DNA from: Pseudomonadota bacterium
GTDB lineage: Bacteria; Pseudomonadota; Alphaproteobacteria; Sphingomonadales; Sphingomonadaceae
DNA: 32,253 nt
Direction: 5' to 3'
Assembly: GCA_023426225.1 (NCBI GenBank)
Contig: JAFABD010000278.1
Span: 1 to 32,253, forward strand
How positions within the stretch are numbered: the stretch's first letter is position 1; each line of letters opens with the position of its first letter. The notes under the pieces are model-generated. The model did no database searches. It was not told where the DNA came from and saw only the letters and a program-made list of their open reading frames with translations. Shown here piece after piece: positions 8,433-16,797 of the stretch. A program made the translations under genes and the position numbers.

Positions 8433-10792
8433 CGCGGCAACTCCACCGTCACCAGCGTTCCCTCTCCCGGCTCCGACAGCATCGCGATGCGCCCGCCATG
8501 CGCCTCGACGAACTGCTTGGCGAGCGGCAGGCCGAGCCCCAGCGCGCGTTCGCCCTCACGTGTCGTCCCCGGCTGGACGAAGCGGTCGAACGCGCGCTTT
8601 ACGGCTTCGGGCGACATGCCGGGGCCGTTGTCCGAGACGATGATGCGCGCGCGCTTCTGATCGCCGTCGAGGTGGAGCAGCACGCGGCCCCCGCGCGGCG
8701 TTCCCGCCACGGCATTGCGGAGCAGATGCTCGATCGTCTGGCGCAATCGCCGGGGATCGCCGGTGACCTCGCCCGCGCCGCCCGAATCCTCGAGTACCAG
8801 CTCGATATGGCGATTGCGCGCGAGCGGTGCGATAGCCTCGGCCGCCTGGGCGGCGGTGCGTTCAATGTCGACCGCGACGCGATCGAGCGCAGTGCTCTCG
8901 CTCTGCGTCAGGTCGAGAACGTCGTCGATCAGCTTGCCGAGCCGTTCGGCGGAGGTGAGGATCGCGCCGGTATATTCGACGGCACTCGCGCTGAGCTCGC
9001 CCGCCAGCCCCTCGTGCAGCATCTCGGCAAAGCCCTTGATCGAGGTGAGCGGTGTGCGCAGTTCGTAGCTCATATTGGCGACGAACGCGGTCTTGACCCG
9101 GTCGGCAGCCTCGAGCGCGTCGTTGCGGTCGCGCAGCGCACGCTCGGCCCGGTGATGATCGGTCGTGTCGAGCATCGTCACCAGCGCATTGCCGTCGGGC
9201 AACGGCACGGCGGTGACATCGAAATGCCGGCCGTCGGCAAAGGCGATGCTCGATGCGCGCGACTGGCGATCCTTTGCCGCAAGGCGGATGAGGTCGCCGA
9301 TCACCTCGGCCCGATCGGGATTGCCGAGGCGCGGCCCGGCGGCCTTGACCACGGCGGGAACCGGCGGGTGCTCGTCGAGGAACGCCTCCTCGAAGCCCCA
9401 GACCTGGCGGAACTTGCGGTTCCAGAGCTGGAGCCGCCCCTTGCCGAACACCGCCACGGCCTCGGCCAGGCTTTCGAGCGTGGCGGTGCGCACCTGCTGC
9501 ATCTCGCCATGCTCGCGCTGCAGCTCGAACTGCTGCGTCTGGTCCTCGAAAATCAGCAGCAGCCCGCCTTCCGGAAGCGGCTGGGCCACGACGCGCAGAT
9601 GGGTGCCCCCGGCGCTCCAGGTTTCCTCGACCGCCTCGCGCGCGGTGAACCATTCGCGCCGCTCCGCCTTCCATGCCGGAAAGTCGCGGACTTCGGGCAG
9701 GCGATTGGCCTCGCGCATCCGTTCGAGCACGCGGTCGAACTCGGGGCGATCGGCGAGCCATTCGGTGCGCATGGCGAACATGCGCCGGAAGGGCTGGTTG
9801 CAGAAAACGAGCCCGCGATCCGAACCGAACTGCGCCACGCCCGCCGACAGCCGGTCGAGCATCGCGCGCTGGGCCTCGGCCGAACGCTTGATGCCGCCGC
9901 GCAACTGCTCGAGCTCCTCGACATCGATCGCGAAGCCCGCGACCCCGCCTGTCGGCAACGGCACGTCGTGGAGGCGGAGCATACGGCGCGCACCGTTGAT
10001 CGTCGCGGGCATGGCGGCGATCTGGGGTTCGCCGGTGTCGCGCGCGATCGCGGCATTGGCGAGCGGCCCGCCGAGGCCCGCCCCTTCGACCAGTTCGAGC
10101 CCGCGCGCGACGACATCCTCGGCATCGCGTCCCTCGACCGCGCTGACATAGGCCGAATTGACCATCATCAGCCGGAGATCCGGGCCGCGATACCACATCG
10201 GCATCGGCGCCGCCTCGATCAGCGCGCTGAGCGCATCGAAAGCGGCACGAAGCCGCGTCGTCTCACCATCGAGCCGTGCGATCTCGGCGTGCGATTCGCT
10301 CGCATCGGTGAACCACAGGAGCACGCCCCCGCCCCCCGCCAAGGCGGGCGCCGCCCGTTCGCCGAGGATAACGAGGGTGCGTTCGGAACCGCGCAGCCGC
10401 ACCGTCTGCCGAAAGCCGCGCCCGGCCTTTTGCGCGGCGAGGACGTTGGCCGCGAGCGTCGCCCCGTCCGCCGGCGCAAAGCCGCCGCCCTCGGCCCGCG
10501 ACAAATCGGCCAGCGTGCGCGGCGCCGGATCGATGCCGAGCCAGTCGGCCAGCCGGCGCGCGAGATCGAGCCGACCGTCGGCACGCACGATCATCGCCTG
10601 CGCCGGCGACTGACCGATCAGCGCCTGCATCCGTTGGCGCAACGCCTCGCCCGCCGCCGCGCCCGCGCGCGCGCGAAGGCCCGACCACAGCATCCATCCC
10701 GACAGGAGGATGAGCAGCGCAAGCACGACACCGGCAAGCACGGCCGCCGATTGCGGAATCTGGATCAAGCCGCTTCTCCGGGGCGGCAGCAC
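8429..10792 (-). CDS. divL: DivL-type PAS sensor pseudokinase with Tyr in the H-box
   Basis: This 787-aa membrane-anchored histidine-kinase-like protein resembles DivL, which in Caulobacter binds DivK and controls CckA and thereby CtrA. One membrane segment lies at about residues 16-37. Several PAS-like domains follow (about 180-290, 305-425, 435-545), then a DHp domain (about 560-630) and an HATPase domain (about 675-787). The H-box reads NMSYELRTPLTSIKGF, so the usual phospho-accepting His is Tyr576 (codon TAC). This is the hallmark of DivL. The ATPase boxes remain (LLRNAVAGTP, DNGPGM, GLGLPLAKQF). The longest start is GTG at 10792 with no clear Shine-Dalgarno. A TTG at 10768 has GGAG 7 bases upstream and may be the true start. 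First gene of an ATGA-coupled operon with tsaE, amgK and murU. Confidence 0.88.
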   Translation of the reverse strand: MLPPRRSGLIQIPQSAAVLAGVVLALLILLSGWMLWSGLRARAGAAAGEALRQRMQALIGQSPAQAMIVRADGRLDLARRLADWLGIDPAPRTLADLSRAEGGGFAPADGATLAANVLAAQKAGRGFRQTVRLRGSERTLVILGERAAPALAGGGGVLLWFTDASESHAEIARLDGETTRLRAAFDALSALIEAAPMPMWYRGPDLRLMMVNSAYVSAVEGRDAEDVVARGLELVEGAGLGGPLANAAIARDTGEPQIAAMPATINGARRMLRLHDVPLPTGGVAGFAIDVEELEQLRGGIKRSAEAQRAMLDRLSAGVAQFGSDRGLVFCNQPFRRMFAMRTEWLADRPEFDRVLERMREANRLPEVRDFPAWKAERREWFTAREAVEETWSAGGTHLRVVAQPLPEGGLLLIFEDQTQQFELQREHGEMQQVRTATLESLAEAVAVFGKGRLQLWNRKFRQVWGFEEAFLDEHPPVPAVVKAAGPRLGNPDRAEVIGDLIRLAAKDRQSRASSIAFADGRHFDVTAVPLPDGNALVTMLDTTDHHRAERALRDRNDALEAADRVKTAFVANMSYELRTPLTSIKGFAEMLHEGLAGELSASAVEYTGAILTSAERLGKLIDDVLDLTQSESTALDRVAVDIERTAAQAAEAIAPLARNRHIELVLEDSGGAGEVTGDPRRLRQTIEHLLRNAVAGTPRGGRVLLHLDGDQKRARIIVSDNGPGMSPEAVKRAFDRFVQPGTTREGERALGLGLPLAKQFVEAHGGRIAMLSEPGEGTLVTVELPR

Positions 10793-10886
10793 ACGAACAT
10801 GCCGGTATCTTTAGGCGTTGTCCCGTCGATCGGGAAGATCATTGCGTATCCGGCCGCACAAAGGCCGATCCGGACACGTCGGCATG

Positions 10887-10925
10887 AAAAAAGGGACCGG
10901 TGCCAAGGCACCGATCCCCCTTTTT
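10887..10925. terminator. Bidirectional intrinsic terminator between the TonB-dependent receptor and divL
   Basis: A 12-bp stem (arms 10893-10904 and 10907-10918, one wobble pair on the minus-strand transcript, very short loop) is followed by six T residues on the minus strand and by C5T5 on the plus strand. It sits just after the receptor stop codon, so it ends that transcript and separates it from divL. Confidence 0.9.
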
Positions 10926-10945
10926 CGACGAAATCGCGTGGGCGA

Positions 10946-13900
10946 TCAGAACTTAACGTTCGCCGCAACGCGGAAGTAGCGACCGAGCACGCCCGAGAAG
11001 TAGGTCGACGTCGTGCCTGCGCCCGCAATCGCCGCATAGGGCGGCTTACGATCGAAGACGTTGTCGACGATGAACTTCAGACCCATGCGGTCATTGATCC
11101 TGGCGCCCACCGTCGCGTTGACGAGGAACCAGTCGTTCACGCCCTTCACGTCACGGGCGTTGGCCGCCTCGTCGACATTGAAGCGGCTCTTGCCGAAATA
11201 CTGACCCTGGATCAGCACGTTGAACGCATCGCCTTCATAGGTGAAGTTGGCGGTACCCGAATGACGCGGATAACCGACTTCGCCGACGATGTGGTCGATG
11301 CTGCCCAGCCCGACCTGCTGTTCGAGCTTGTCGCGGTAAAAGTAGTTCACCGACAGGCCGAGTGCGCCGTTGCTCGCCAAGCCGATCCGCTGGAGCGGAA
11401 GGCGATACGCCGCCGTGACGGTCAGGCCCGACGTCTTGTACGACGCCGCGTTGTAATAGCCCTCACGGATCATCGTGAGCTGACCGTCGGTCCCGCGGGT
11501 GAACAGCGAACAGAAGTTGTTGCTCGGATAGTTCGGCGAGTCATAGCAGGCGTTCAGGATGTCCGTCCCGCCGAGGCTGGTGATCGCGTCGGTCAGCTTG
11601 ATGTCGATCCAGTCGACCGCAACCGACAGGCTGCGGGCGAAACGCGGCTGGATGATCGCACCGACCGTCCAGCTCTTCGCGATTTCGTTGCGCAGATTGG
11701 GGTTGCCCGAAACGGTGACGGGGATCGTCGCGCTGTTGAAGTCCGACACGAAGTTGGTCGTGTCGATGCCGGCAGCCCGGCAGTTGGCAGCGCGAACGGC
11801 CGGGTTGGTGCCGTTGGCGACCTGGGTCTTGTCACAGGGGTCGGAACCGCTGTCGAACGCACGCGAGGTCGGGTTGAAGATCTCGGTGATCGCCGGCGAA
11901 CGGATCGACCGCGTGTAGTTGCCGCGGAAGGTGATGTCGCTGAAGAAGCCGAGACGGCCGCCCGCGGTCCAGGTCAGGTCGTCACCCGAGATCGAGTTGT
12001 CGACCCAGCGCACCGCACCGTCGAATTCGAGCGTCTTGAGCCAGCTGATGCCGTTCGAGGGCGTCACCAGCGGAACGACGAGTTCGCCGAACACTTCGTT
12101 GGTGTGATAGCGGCCCGAGATCGGGTCGATCGGGATCGAGCGCCCGTACTGGGTGCGCGTGCCGTCGCCATTGTCCTGACCATAGTAGAAGGCGCCCGGA
12201 TCGAACCGGGTTTCCTCGCGACGATGCTCATAGCCCAGCGACACGCTGACGTCGTTGTTGAACAGCTTGAACACCGGGCCGTTGACGTTGGCGTTGAACA
12301 CCAGCTGCTCGTTGACCGACACCGGGCGCGCGATGGCGTAGATGTAGTCGAGCGCAGCCTGGCTCGCGCGACCGTTGCCGAGCACATTGAGCGGAGCGCA
12401 GGTGTTGCTGAGCGTCGGCGCAGTCGAGCTGGTGTAGCCCGGGCGGCAGACGATGTTGCCGCTGGCGTCGGTCACCGCGTCGAGCGCATTGAAGAAGTTA
12501 CGATTGTCGATTTCGTAATTCTTGCCCTCGGTGCGCGAGCGGCCATAGGTGACCGATGCTTCCCACTTGAAGTTGTGGTCGGCGATGCCGAAGTCGCCCG
12601 ACAAGCCGCCGACGAAACGATAGGTCTCGACAGTCGCCTGGGCGCGGCCGGTCGTGATGTCGGTCAGCGCACGGCCCAGGTAGAAGCTGTCCTGACCCGC
12701 CGGCAGGTTGGCCGCGATCGTGGCGCGGTCAGCCGCACTCAGATAGGGGTTGTTGAGCGAGATGACGAGATTGCCATCGGGCCTGCCCGCATCGTCGAAC
12801 AGCGCGGTGTTGTAGTTCGGCTGGGCAATCAGGTTGATGCCCTTGCTGTGCGAATACCACGCCTCACCGAACACCTGGACGTGATCGGTGATGTCGTAAT
12901 GCGCCTGCGCGCTGGCGAGATAACGCTCCGAGCTCGACAGCAGGTTGCCGGTCCGCGCAATGTCGAAGCCGTTGCCGCCGCTGCTGATGTAGCCGACGCC
13001 CGTCGGCGTGCCGAGATCAAGCGGCACCAGCGTGCCGTCGGCACCGAACTGAACCAGCTGCCCGGCCGCATTGCGGATGCCCGAACGGGTGACCAACGCA
13101 TCGTCGGCGCTGAACGGCACGCCGCCGCCGGTGAATGCGGTGTAGCGGCGGCTGGGCATCAGCACCCGGCGGAACGCCGAGGCGCCGGCGGGCGTGGCGA
13201 AGAAGTCGCCCGCTGCGGTGATGCCGCGATCCGAATTGGTCAGGCCGGTCGCGTTGTCATACTCGCCGGAGATGGTGATGTTGCCGCGGCCACCGGCAAA
13301 GTTCTTGCCGGCAAGGAAGCTGAGGCGCTGTTCGGGCGCATCGCCGCGTTCCGAAATGCCGTACTGTCCTTCGAGGTTCAGGCCCTCGAAGTCCTTCTTG
13401 AGGATGACGTTAACGGTTCCCGCGATCGCGTCCGAGCCATAGATCGGCGCACCGCCGATGGCGACGGTCTCGACACGCTGCACCAGCGTTGTCGGAATGT
13501 TGTTCAGGTCGACCTGGCTGCCGGGGTTGACCGGGCCGAAGATGCTGGCGGTGTTCGACGACACGAAGCGACGGCCGTTGACGAGAACCAGCGTGCGCTG
13601 GGTGCCCAGGCCGAAGAAGTCGACGAAGGTCTGCGCCGGGCCGAACGACGACTGCGTACCGACGGGGCTGTTGCCCGGAGGGCCGAAGGCCGGCAGCTCG
13701 GTGAGCGCCTGGCCGACATTGGTGTAGCCGCGCGATTCGATCTGCGCGGCGCCGATCACCTGGGTCGGCTGAACCGTGTCGAACTCAGGACGCGCGATTC
13801 GCGAGCCGGTGACGACGATAGTAGCGCTATCGTTTGCGGTTTCGTCGACGTTGGTGCTTGCGGCCTGAGCGCTGTCACCGGCGGGAGCGGCGGTCTGGTC

Positions 13901-14002
13901 CTGCGCATAGGCGGGGGCGGAAAACTGCGCGAATGCCGCCAGCGCGGCGACGGAGGCGGTAACGCGCAGGCCGAAGCGGCTGCGGCTGCTGTGGTACGCC
14001 AT
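10946..14002 (-). CDS. TonB-dependent outer-membrane receptor
   Basis: This 1018-aa outer-membrane beta-barrel transporter is driven by TonB-ExbBD; its substrate is unknown. It starts MAYHSSRSRFGLR with a classical signal peptide ending near PAYAQ|DQ. A Ser/Ala/Gln-rich linker and a TonB-box-like SATIVVTGSRI follow. The plug domain spans about residues 60-190 (QVIGAAQIES, LVNGRRFV, GGAPIYGSDAIAGTVNVILKK). The rest is barrel, and the protein ends in the aromatic beta-strand GRYFRVAANVKF. I chose the ATG at 14002 because GAGGG lies 9 bases upstream and the signal peptide begins there; the longer frame to 14206 adds low-quality sequence. It is a single-gene unit between two terminators, set between ahcY and the divL operon. 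No FecI/FecR or siderophore genes are nearby. Confidence 0.95.
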   Translation of the reverse strand: MAYHSSRSRFGLRVTASVAALAAFAQFSAPAYAQDQTAAPAGDSAQAASTNVDETANDSATIVVTGSRIARPEFDTVQPTQVIGAAQIESRGYTNVGQALTELPAFGPPGNSPVGTQSSFGPAQTFVDFFGLGTQRTLVLVNGRRFVSSNTASIFGPVNPGSQVDLNNIPTTLVQRVETVAIGGAPIYGSDAIAGTVNVILKKDFEGLNLEGQYGISERGDAPEQRLSFLAGKNFAGGRGNITISGEYDNATGLTNSDRGITAAGDFFATPAGASAFRRVLMPSRRYTAFTGGGVPFSADDALVTRSGIRNAAGQLVQFGADGTLVPLDLGTPTGVGYISSGGNGFDIARTGNLLSSSERYLASAQAHYDITDHVQVFGEAWYSHSKGINLIAQPNYNTALFDDAGRPDGNLVISLNNPYLSAADRATIAANLPAGQDSFYLGRALTDITTGRAQATVETYRFVGGLSGDFGIADHNFKWEASVTYGRSRTEGKNYEIDNRNFFNALDAVTDASGNIVCRPGYTSSTAPTLSNTCAPLNVLGNGRASQAALDYIYAIARPVSVNEQLVFNANVNGPVFKLFNNDVSVSLGYEHRREETRFDPGAFYYGQDNGDGTRTQYGRSIPIDPISGRYHTNEVFGELVVPLVTPSNGISWLKTLEFDGAVRWVDNSISGDDLTWTAGGRLGFFSDITFRGNYTRSIRSPAITEIFNPTSRAFDSGSDPCDKTQVANGTNPAVRAANCRAAGIDTTNFVSDFNSATIPVTVSGNPNLRNEIAKSWTVGAIIQPRFARSLSVAVDWIDIKLTDAITSLGGTDILNACYDSPNYPSNNFCSLFTRGTDGQLTMIREGYYNAASYKTSGLTVTAAYRLPLQRIGLASNGALGLSVNYFYRDKLEQQVGLGSIDHIVGEVGYPRHSGTANFTYEGDAFNVLIQGQYFGKSRFNVDEAANARDVKGVNDWFLVNATVGARINDRMGLKFIVDNVFDRKPPYAAIAGAGTTSTYFSGVLGRYFRVAANVKF

Positions 14003-14160
14003 GATACGGATCCCTCTTGTGGTATCGTTATCGTTTGGAACGGGATCCACTTGGCCCAGCACGTTTCCGCAATGTGTCCGCCCCTGCGCAACGGGATTGC
14101 GGGGAACGAATGCGGATTCGTGTCGTAAATATGCAACACATGCCGTTGCCGAAATGATCC

Positions 14161-14199
14161 ACAAACGAAAAGGGCCGCACCTCAGACGAGGCGCGGCCC
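14161..14199 (-). terminator. Intrinsic terminator after ahcY
   Basis: A 12-bp GC-rich stem (14172-14183 with 14188-14199, one wobble pair) with a 4-base loop is followed on the minus strand by TTTTCGTTTG. It lies about 30 bp beyond the ahcY stop and upstream of the receptor start. Confidence 0.88.
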
Positions 14200-14227
14200 G
14201 AACCACGAAGCGTAGGAAGTCGTTGAA

Positions 14228-15625
14228 TCAGTAGCGGTAATGATCGGGCTTGAACGGCCCCTCGACCGAGACCCCGATATAGGCTGCCTGCTTTTCCGAA
14301 AGCTTCGACAGCTTGACGCCGAGCTTTTCGAGATGAAGCGCCGCGACCTTCTCGTCGAGGTGCTTCGGAAGCACGTAGACCTCGTTCTTGTAGTTCTCGC
14401 TCTTGGTCCACAGTTCGATCTGCGCGAGCACCTGGTTGGTGAAGCTCGACGACATCACGAAACTGGGGTGGCCGGTGGCGCAGCCGAGATTGACGAGACG
14501 GCCCTTGGCAAGAACGATGATCTTCTTGCCGTCGGGGAACTGGACCTCGTCGACCTGCGGCTTGATCTCGGTCCACTTCATGTTGTTGAGCGCGGCGATC
14601 TGGATCTCGCTGTCGAAGTGGCCGATGTTGCACACGATCGCCATGTTCTTCATCTCGCGCATATGGTCGAGCGTGATGACGTCGGCGTTGCCGGTAGCGG
14701 TGACGAAGATGTCGGCGCGCTTGGCCGCCTCTTCCATGGTCACGACCTCATAACCCTCCATCGCCGCCTGCAGCGCGCAGATCGGGTCGATTTCGGTCAC
14801 GAGCACGCGCGCACCGCCGTTGCGCAGCGACGCGGCCGAGCCCTTGCCGACATCGCCGAAGCCGGCGACGCAGGCGACCTTGCCCGCCAACATCACGTCG
14901 GTCGCACGACGGATCGCGTCAACGAGCGATTCCTTGCAGCCATAAAGGTTGTCGAACTTCGACTTGGTGACGCTGTCGTTGACGTTGATCGCCGGGAAGG
15001 GAAGCTTGCCGCTCTTGGCGAGTTCGTACAGGCGATGCACGCCCGTGGTCGTCTCTTCCGAGACACCCTTGATCGTCTGAACGGTCTTGGTGAGGTAGCC
15101 CGGACGCTCGGCGAGGAAGCGCTTGAGCGTCGCGCAGAAGATTTCCTCTTCCTCGTTCGACGGGGTGAACAGTTCCTCACCCGCCTCGACGCGCGCACCC
15201 CACAGCGCGAACATCGTCGCGTCGCCGCCGTCGTCGAGGATCATGTTGGCCGTGGTGTCCTGGCCCCAGTCGAAGATGCGGACGACATAGTCCCAATATT
15301 CTTCGAGCGTTTCGCCCTTCACGGCGAAAACGGGGATACCGCGCGCGGCGATCGCAGCAGCAGCGTGGTCCTGCGTCGAGAAGATGTTGCACGACGCCCA
15401 GCGCAGTTCGGCGCCCAGCTCGGCCAGCGTCTCGATCAGCACTGCGGTCTGGATCGTCATGTGGAGCGAGCCGGTGATGCGCGCGCCCTTGAGCGGCTTC
15501 GACGCGCCGAATTCCTTGCGCAGCGCCATCAGGCCCGGCATTTCGGTCTCGGCGATCTCGATTTCCTTGCGGCCGAAATCGGCGAGGGCGATGTCCTTGA
15601 TCACATAATCGTTTTCGGTTGCCAC
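14228..15625 (-). CDS. ahcY: Adenosylhomocysteinase (S-adenosyl-L-homocysteine hydrolase)
   Basis: AhcY (465 aa) reversibly splits S-adenosylhomocysteine into adenosine and homocysteine. It removes the product inhibitor of methyltransferases and feeds the methionine cycle. Family signatures are clear: GSLHMTIQTAVLIETLAELGA near residue 52, CNIFSTQDHAAAAIA, the NAD-binding loop VAGFGDVGKGSA and the invariant C-terminal PDHYRY. Length is full for the bacterial type. The start is GTG at 15625, with GGAGG 7 bases upstream. About 90 bp upstream lies a perfect AT-rich palindrome that looks like a repressor operator. A strong terminator follows the gene, so it is probably monocistronic. Confidence 0.98.
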   Translation of the reverse strand: MATENDYVIKDIALADFGRKEIEIAETEMPGLMALRKEFGASKPLKGARITGSLHMTIQTAVLIETLAELGAELRWASCNIFSTQDHAAAAIAARGIPVFAVKGETLEEYWDYVVRIFDWGQDTTANMILDDGGDATMFALWGARVEAGEELFTPSNEEEEIFCATLKRFLAERPGYLTKTVQTIKGVSEETTTGVHRLYELAKSGKLPFPAINVNDSVTKSKFDNLYGCKESLVDAIRRATDVMLAGKVACVAGFGDVGKGSAASLRNGGARVLVTEIDPICALQAAMEGYEVVTMEEAAKRADIFVTATGNADVITLDHMREMKNMAIVCNIGHFDSEIQIAALNNMKWTEIKPQVDEVQFPDGKKIIVLAKGRLVNLGCATGHPSFVMSSSFTNQVLAQIELWTKSENYKNEVYVLPKHLDEKVAALHLEKLGVKLSKLSEKQAAYIGVSVEGPFKPDHYRY

Positions 15626-15716
15626 GGGCTGCCTCCAAGCAAAAATCGGGCGCGGACGGGGCTTCCCGCCGCGGATGCGCGCGCACTAGCGGTTCGGTCG
15701 CAACCGCGCAACGCCA

Positions 15717-15736
15717 ATATAAAGATGTCTTTATAT
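15717..15736. promoter_or_regulatory. Perfect 9-2-9 AT-rich palindrome upstream of ahcY (candidate SahR-like operator)
   Basis: The arms ATATAAAGA and TCTTTATAT are exact reverse complements around a 2-bp centre, in an otherwise very GC-rich intergenic stretch 92-111 bp upstream of the ahcY start. Dimeric ArsR-family repressors such as SahR, which senses S-adenosylhomocysteine in proteobacteria, bind palindromes of this form in front of methionine-cycle genes. The link to SahR is inferred from the target gene. The site also offers TATA-like promoter hexamers. The remainder of 15737-15870 shows no gene. Confidence 0.75.
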
Positions 15737-15875
15737 GATTACGACGCCGGACGGAAACGATCCGCGCAACTTTCCCGTGGCAGCCCGCGAAAAGGCGCGC
15801 AGAATCGCCACCGCAAGGGCATGGAAACAGCCACGAGCGTCTAAGCGTGAACGCAGGCGTCAGGATGAACCGGCG

Positions 15876-15913
15876 GCGCCGACGACCGCCCGCACCGGTA
15901 CGATCGTCGGCGC
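15876..15913 (-). terminator. Hairpin just after the 31-aa membrane ORF, terminator-like
   Basis: Perfect 10-bp arms (15876-15885 and 15904-15913) enclose an 18-base loop and begin 6 bp beyond the stop codon of the small membrane ORF. No T-run follows, so it is either a weak terminator or an mRNA-stabilising structure. Confidence 0.45.
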
Positions 15914-15919
15914 AGACCG

Positions 15920-16015
15920 TCAGCTATGGTTCACTACGAAGGATGTTGCGCCCACGCCGAGCAAAACGAGCGCGAGCAGGCCATAAGCGAGCACAAACTG
16001 GATGCGCTTCATCAT
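15920..16015 (-). CDS. Predicted 31-aa single-pass membrane microprotein
   Basis: The frame encodes a basic head MMKRIQ, then a hydrophobic span (FVLAYGLLALVLLGVGATSF) long enough to cross the membrane once, and a short polar tail VVNHS. GGGAGAG lies 5-6 bases before the second ATG (16012), giving a 30-aa version; the first ATG is at 16015. A hairpin directly follows the stop. The frame extends upstream to 16213, but that part is arginine/proline-rich shadow sequence. I do not recognise the family. It stands alone between ahcY and the yqgE-like gene. Coding status is inferred from start signals and composition. Confidence 0.55.
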   Translation of the reverse strand: MMKRIQFVLAYGLLALVLLGVGATSFVVNHS

Positions 16016-16130
16016 CTCTCTCCCGGACACGGGATCGTGCGTCCCGTTGTCGCGGCAGCGAAGGTAACGCGGAACGCACCGCCGCACCATCCTGAAACGC
16101 ACGGGACACAATGCCCCGGGGGTCGAGCGT

Positions 16131-16697
16131 TCAGGCGGTGCCGGTGGCGCTCGACAGCAGCCGGGGATCGATCCCCGCCCGCGCGAAACTGCGCGCCCAG
16201 CGGTCGGTCGCATCCGCGTCGGGGTCGAACAACAGCTCTGCCTCGCCCGGCAGGTTGAACCAGCCGTGGCGCGTCATCTCCGATTCGAGCTGCCCTTCGC
16301 CCCAGCCGGCATAGCCCAGCGCGACCAGCCAGCCGCGCGGCCCCGTTCCTTCCGCGATGGCGCGCAGTACATCGACCGTGCCCGACAGCGCCCAGCGACC
16401 GTCGACGTTGATCGTGTCCTGCCCGCCCCAGTCGAGCGTGTGGAGCACGAAGCCCCGACGCGGCTCGACGGGGCCGCCCTGATGCACGGGAGCGTCGGGC
16501 GCATCGCCGGGATCGATGTCGAACTGGCGCAGCAATTCGTGGAGCCCCAGCCCCTCGATCGTCGTGCCGATGCCGATGCCGAGCGCGCCATCGGCGTCAT
16601 GCGCACACATGGCGATGATCGCCCGTTCGAAGCGCGGATCGCCGATGCCGGGCATCGCGAGAAGGAACTGGCCACTGAGATAGCGTCTGGAATCCAT
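16131..16697 (-). CDS. YqgE/AlgH (UPF0301) family protein
   Basis: This 188-aa protein belongs to the widespread YqgE/AlgH family, whose biochemical role is unsettled; AlgH has been linked to alginate control in Pseudomonas. Recognisable blocks are the N-terminal GQFLLAMPGIGDPRFERAII, HQGGPVEPRRGFVLH in the middle, and ALGYAGWGEGQLESEM towards the C-terminus. Length is typical. The start ATG at 16697 gives MDSRRYLSGQ. The gene is divergent from the peroxiredoxin gene across a 100-bp shared promoter region. Downstream there is an imperfect inverted repeat (about 16085-16134) but no clear terminator T-run. Confidence 0.92.
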   Translation of the reverse strand: MDSRRYLSGQFLLAMPGIGDPRFERAIIAMCAHDADGALGIGIGTTIEGLGLHELLRQFDIDPGDAPDAPVHQGGPVEPRRGFVLHTLDWGGQDTINVDGRWALSGTVDVLRAIAEGTGPRGWLVALGYAGWGEGQLESEMTRHGWFNLPGEAELLFDPDADATDRWARSFARAGIDPRLLSSATGTA

Positions 16698-16797
16698 GCG
16701 GTGTCAGCATATCGCGGTGTCGGCAGCGGCGCCACGCTTGAAAAACGCTGCGCCGAACCCGATTCAACGGGGCCAGATCAAAGCAGGAGCGAAGGCA

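Noticed and set aside
14024..14035. Tandem ATCGTT repeat just upstream of the TonB-dependent receptor start, possible operator
   Set aside because: Two 6-bp direct repeats without dyad symmetry are too short to call a regulator site.
8498..14128. Very long plus-strand open frame (1876 codons) opposite divL and the TonB-dependent receptor
   Set aside because: It is an antisense shadow caused by GC-rich codon bias. It spans two real genes and a terminator and is Arg/Ala/Asp-rich with no recognisable domain.
15735..15986. 83-codon plus-strand frame starting next to the ahcY palindrome
   Set aside because: No ribosome-binding site, Arg-rich shadow composition, and it overlaps the better supported membrane microprotein on the other strand.
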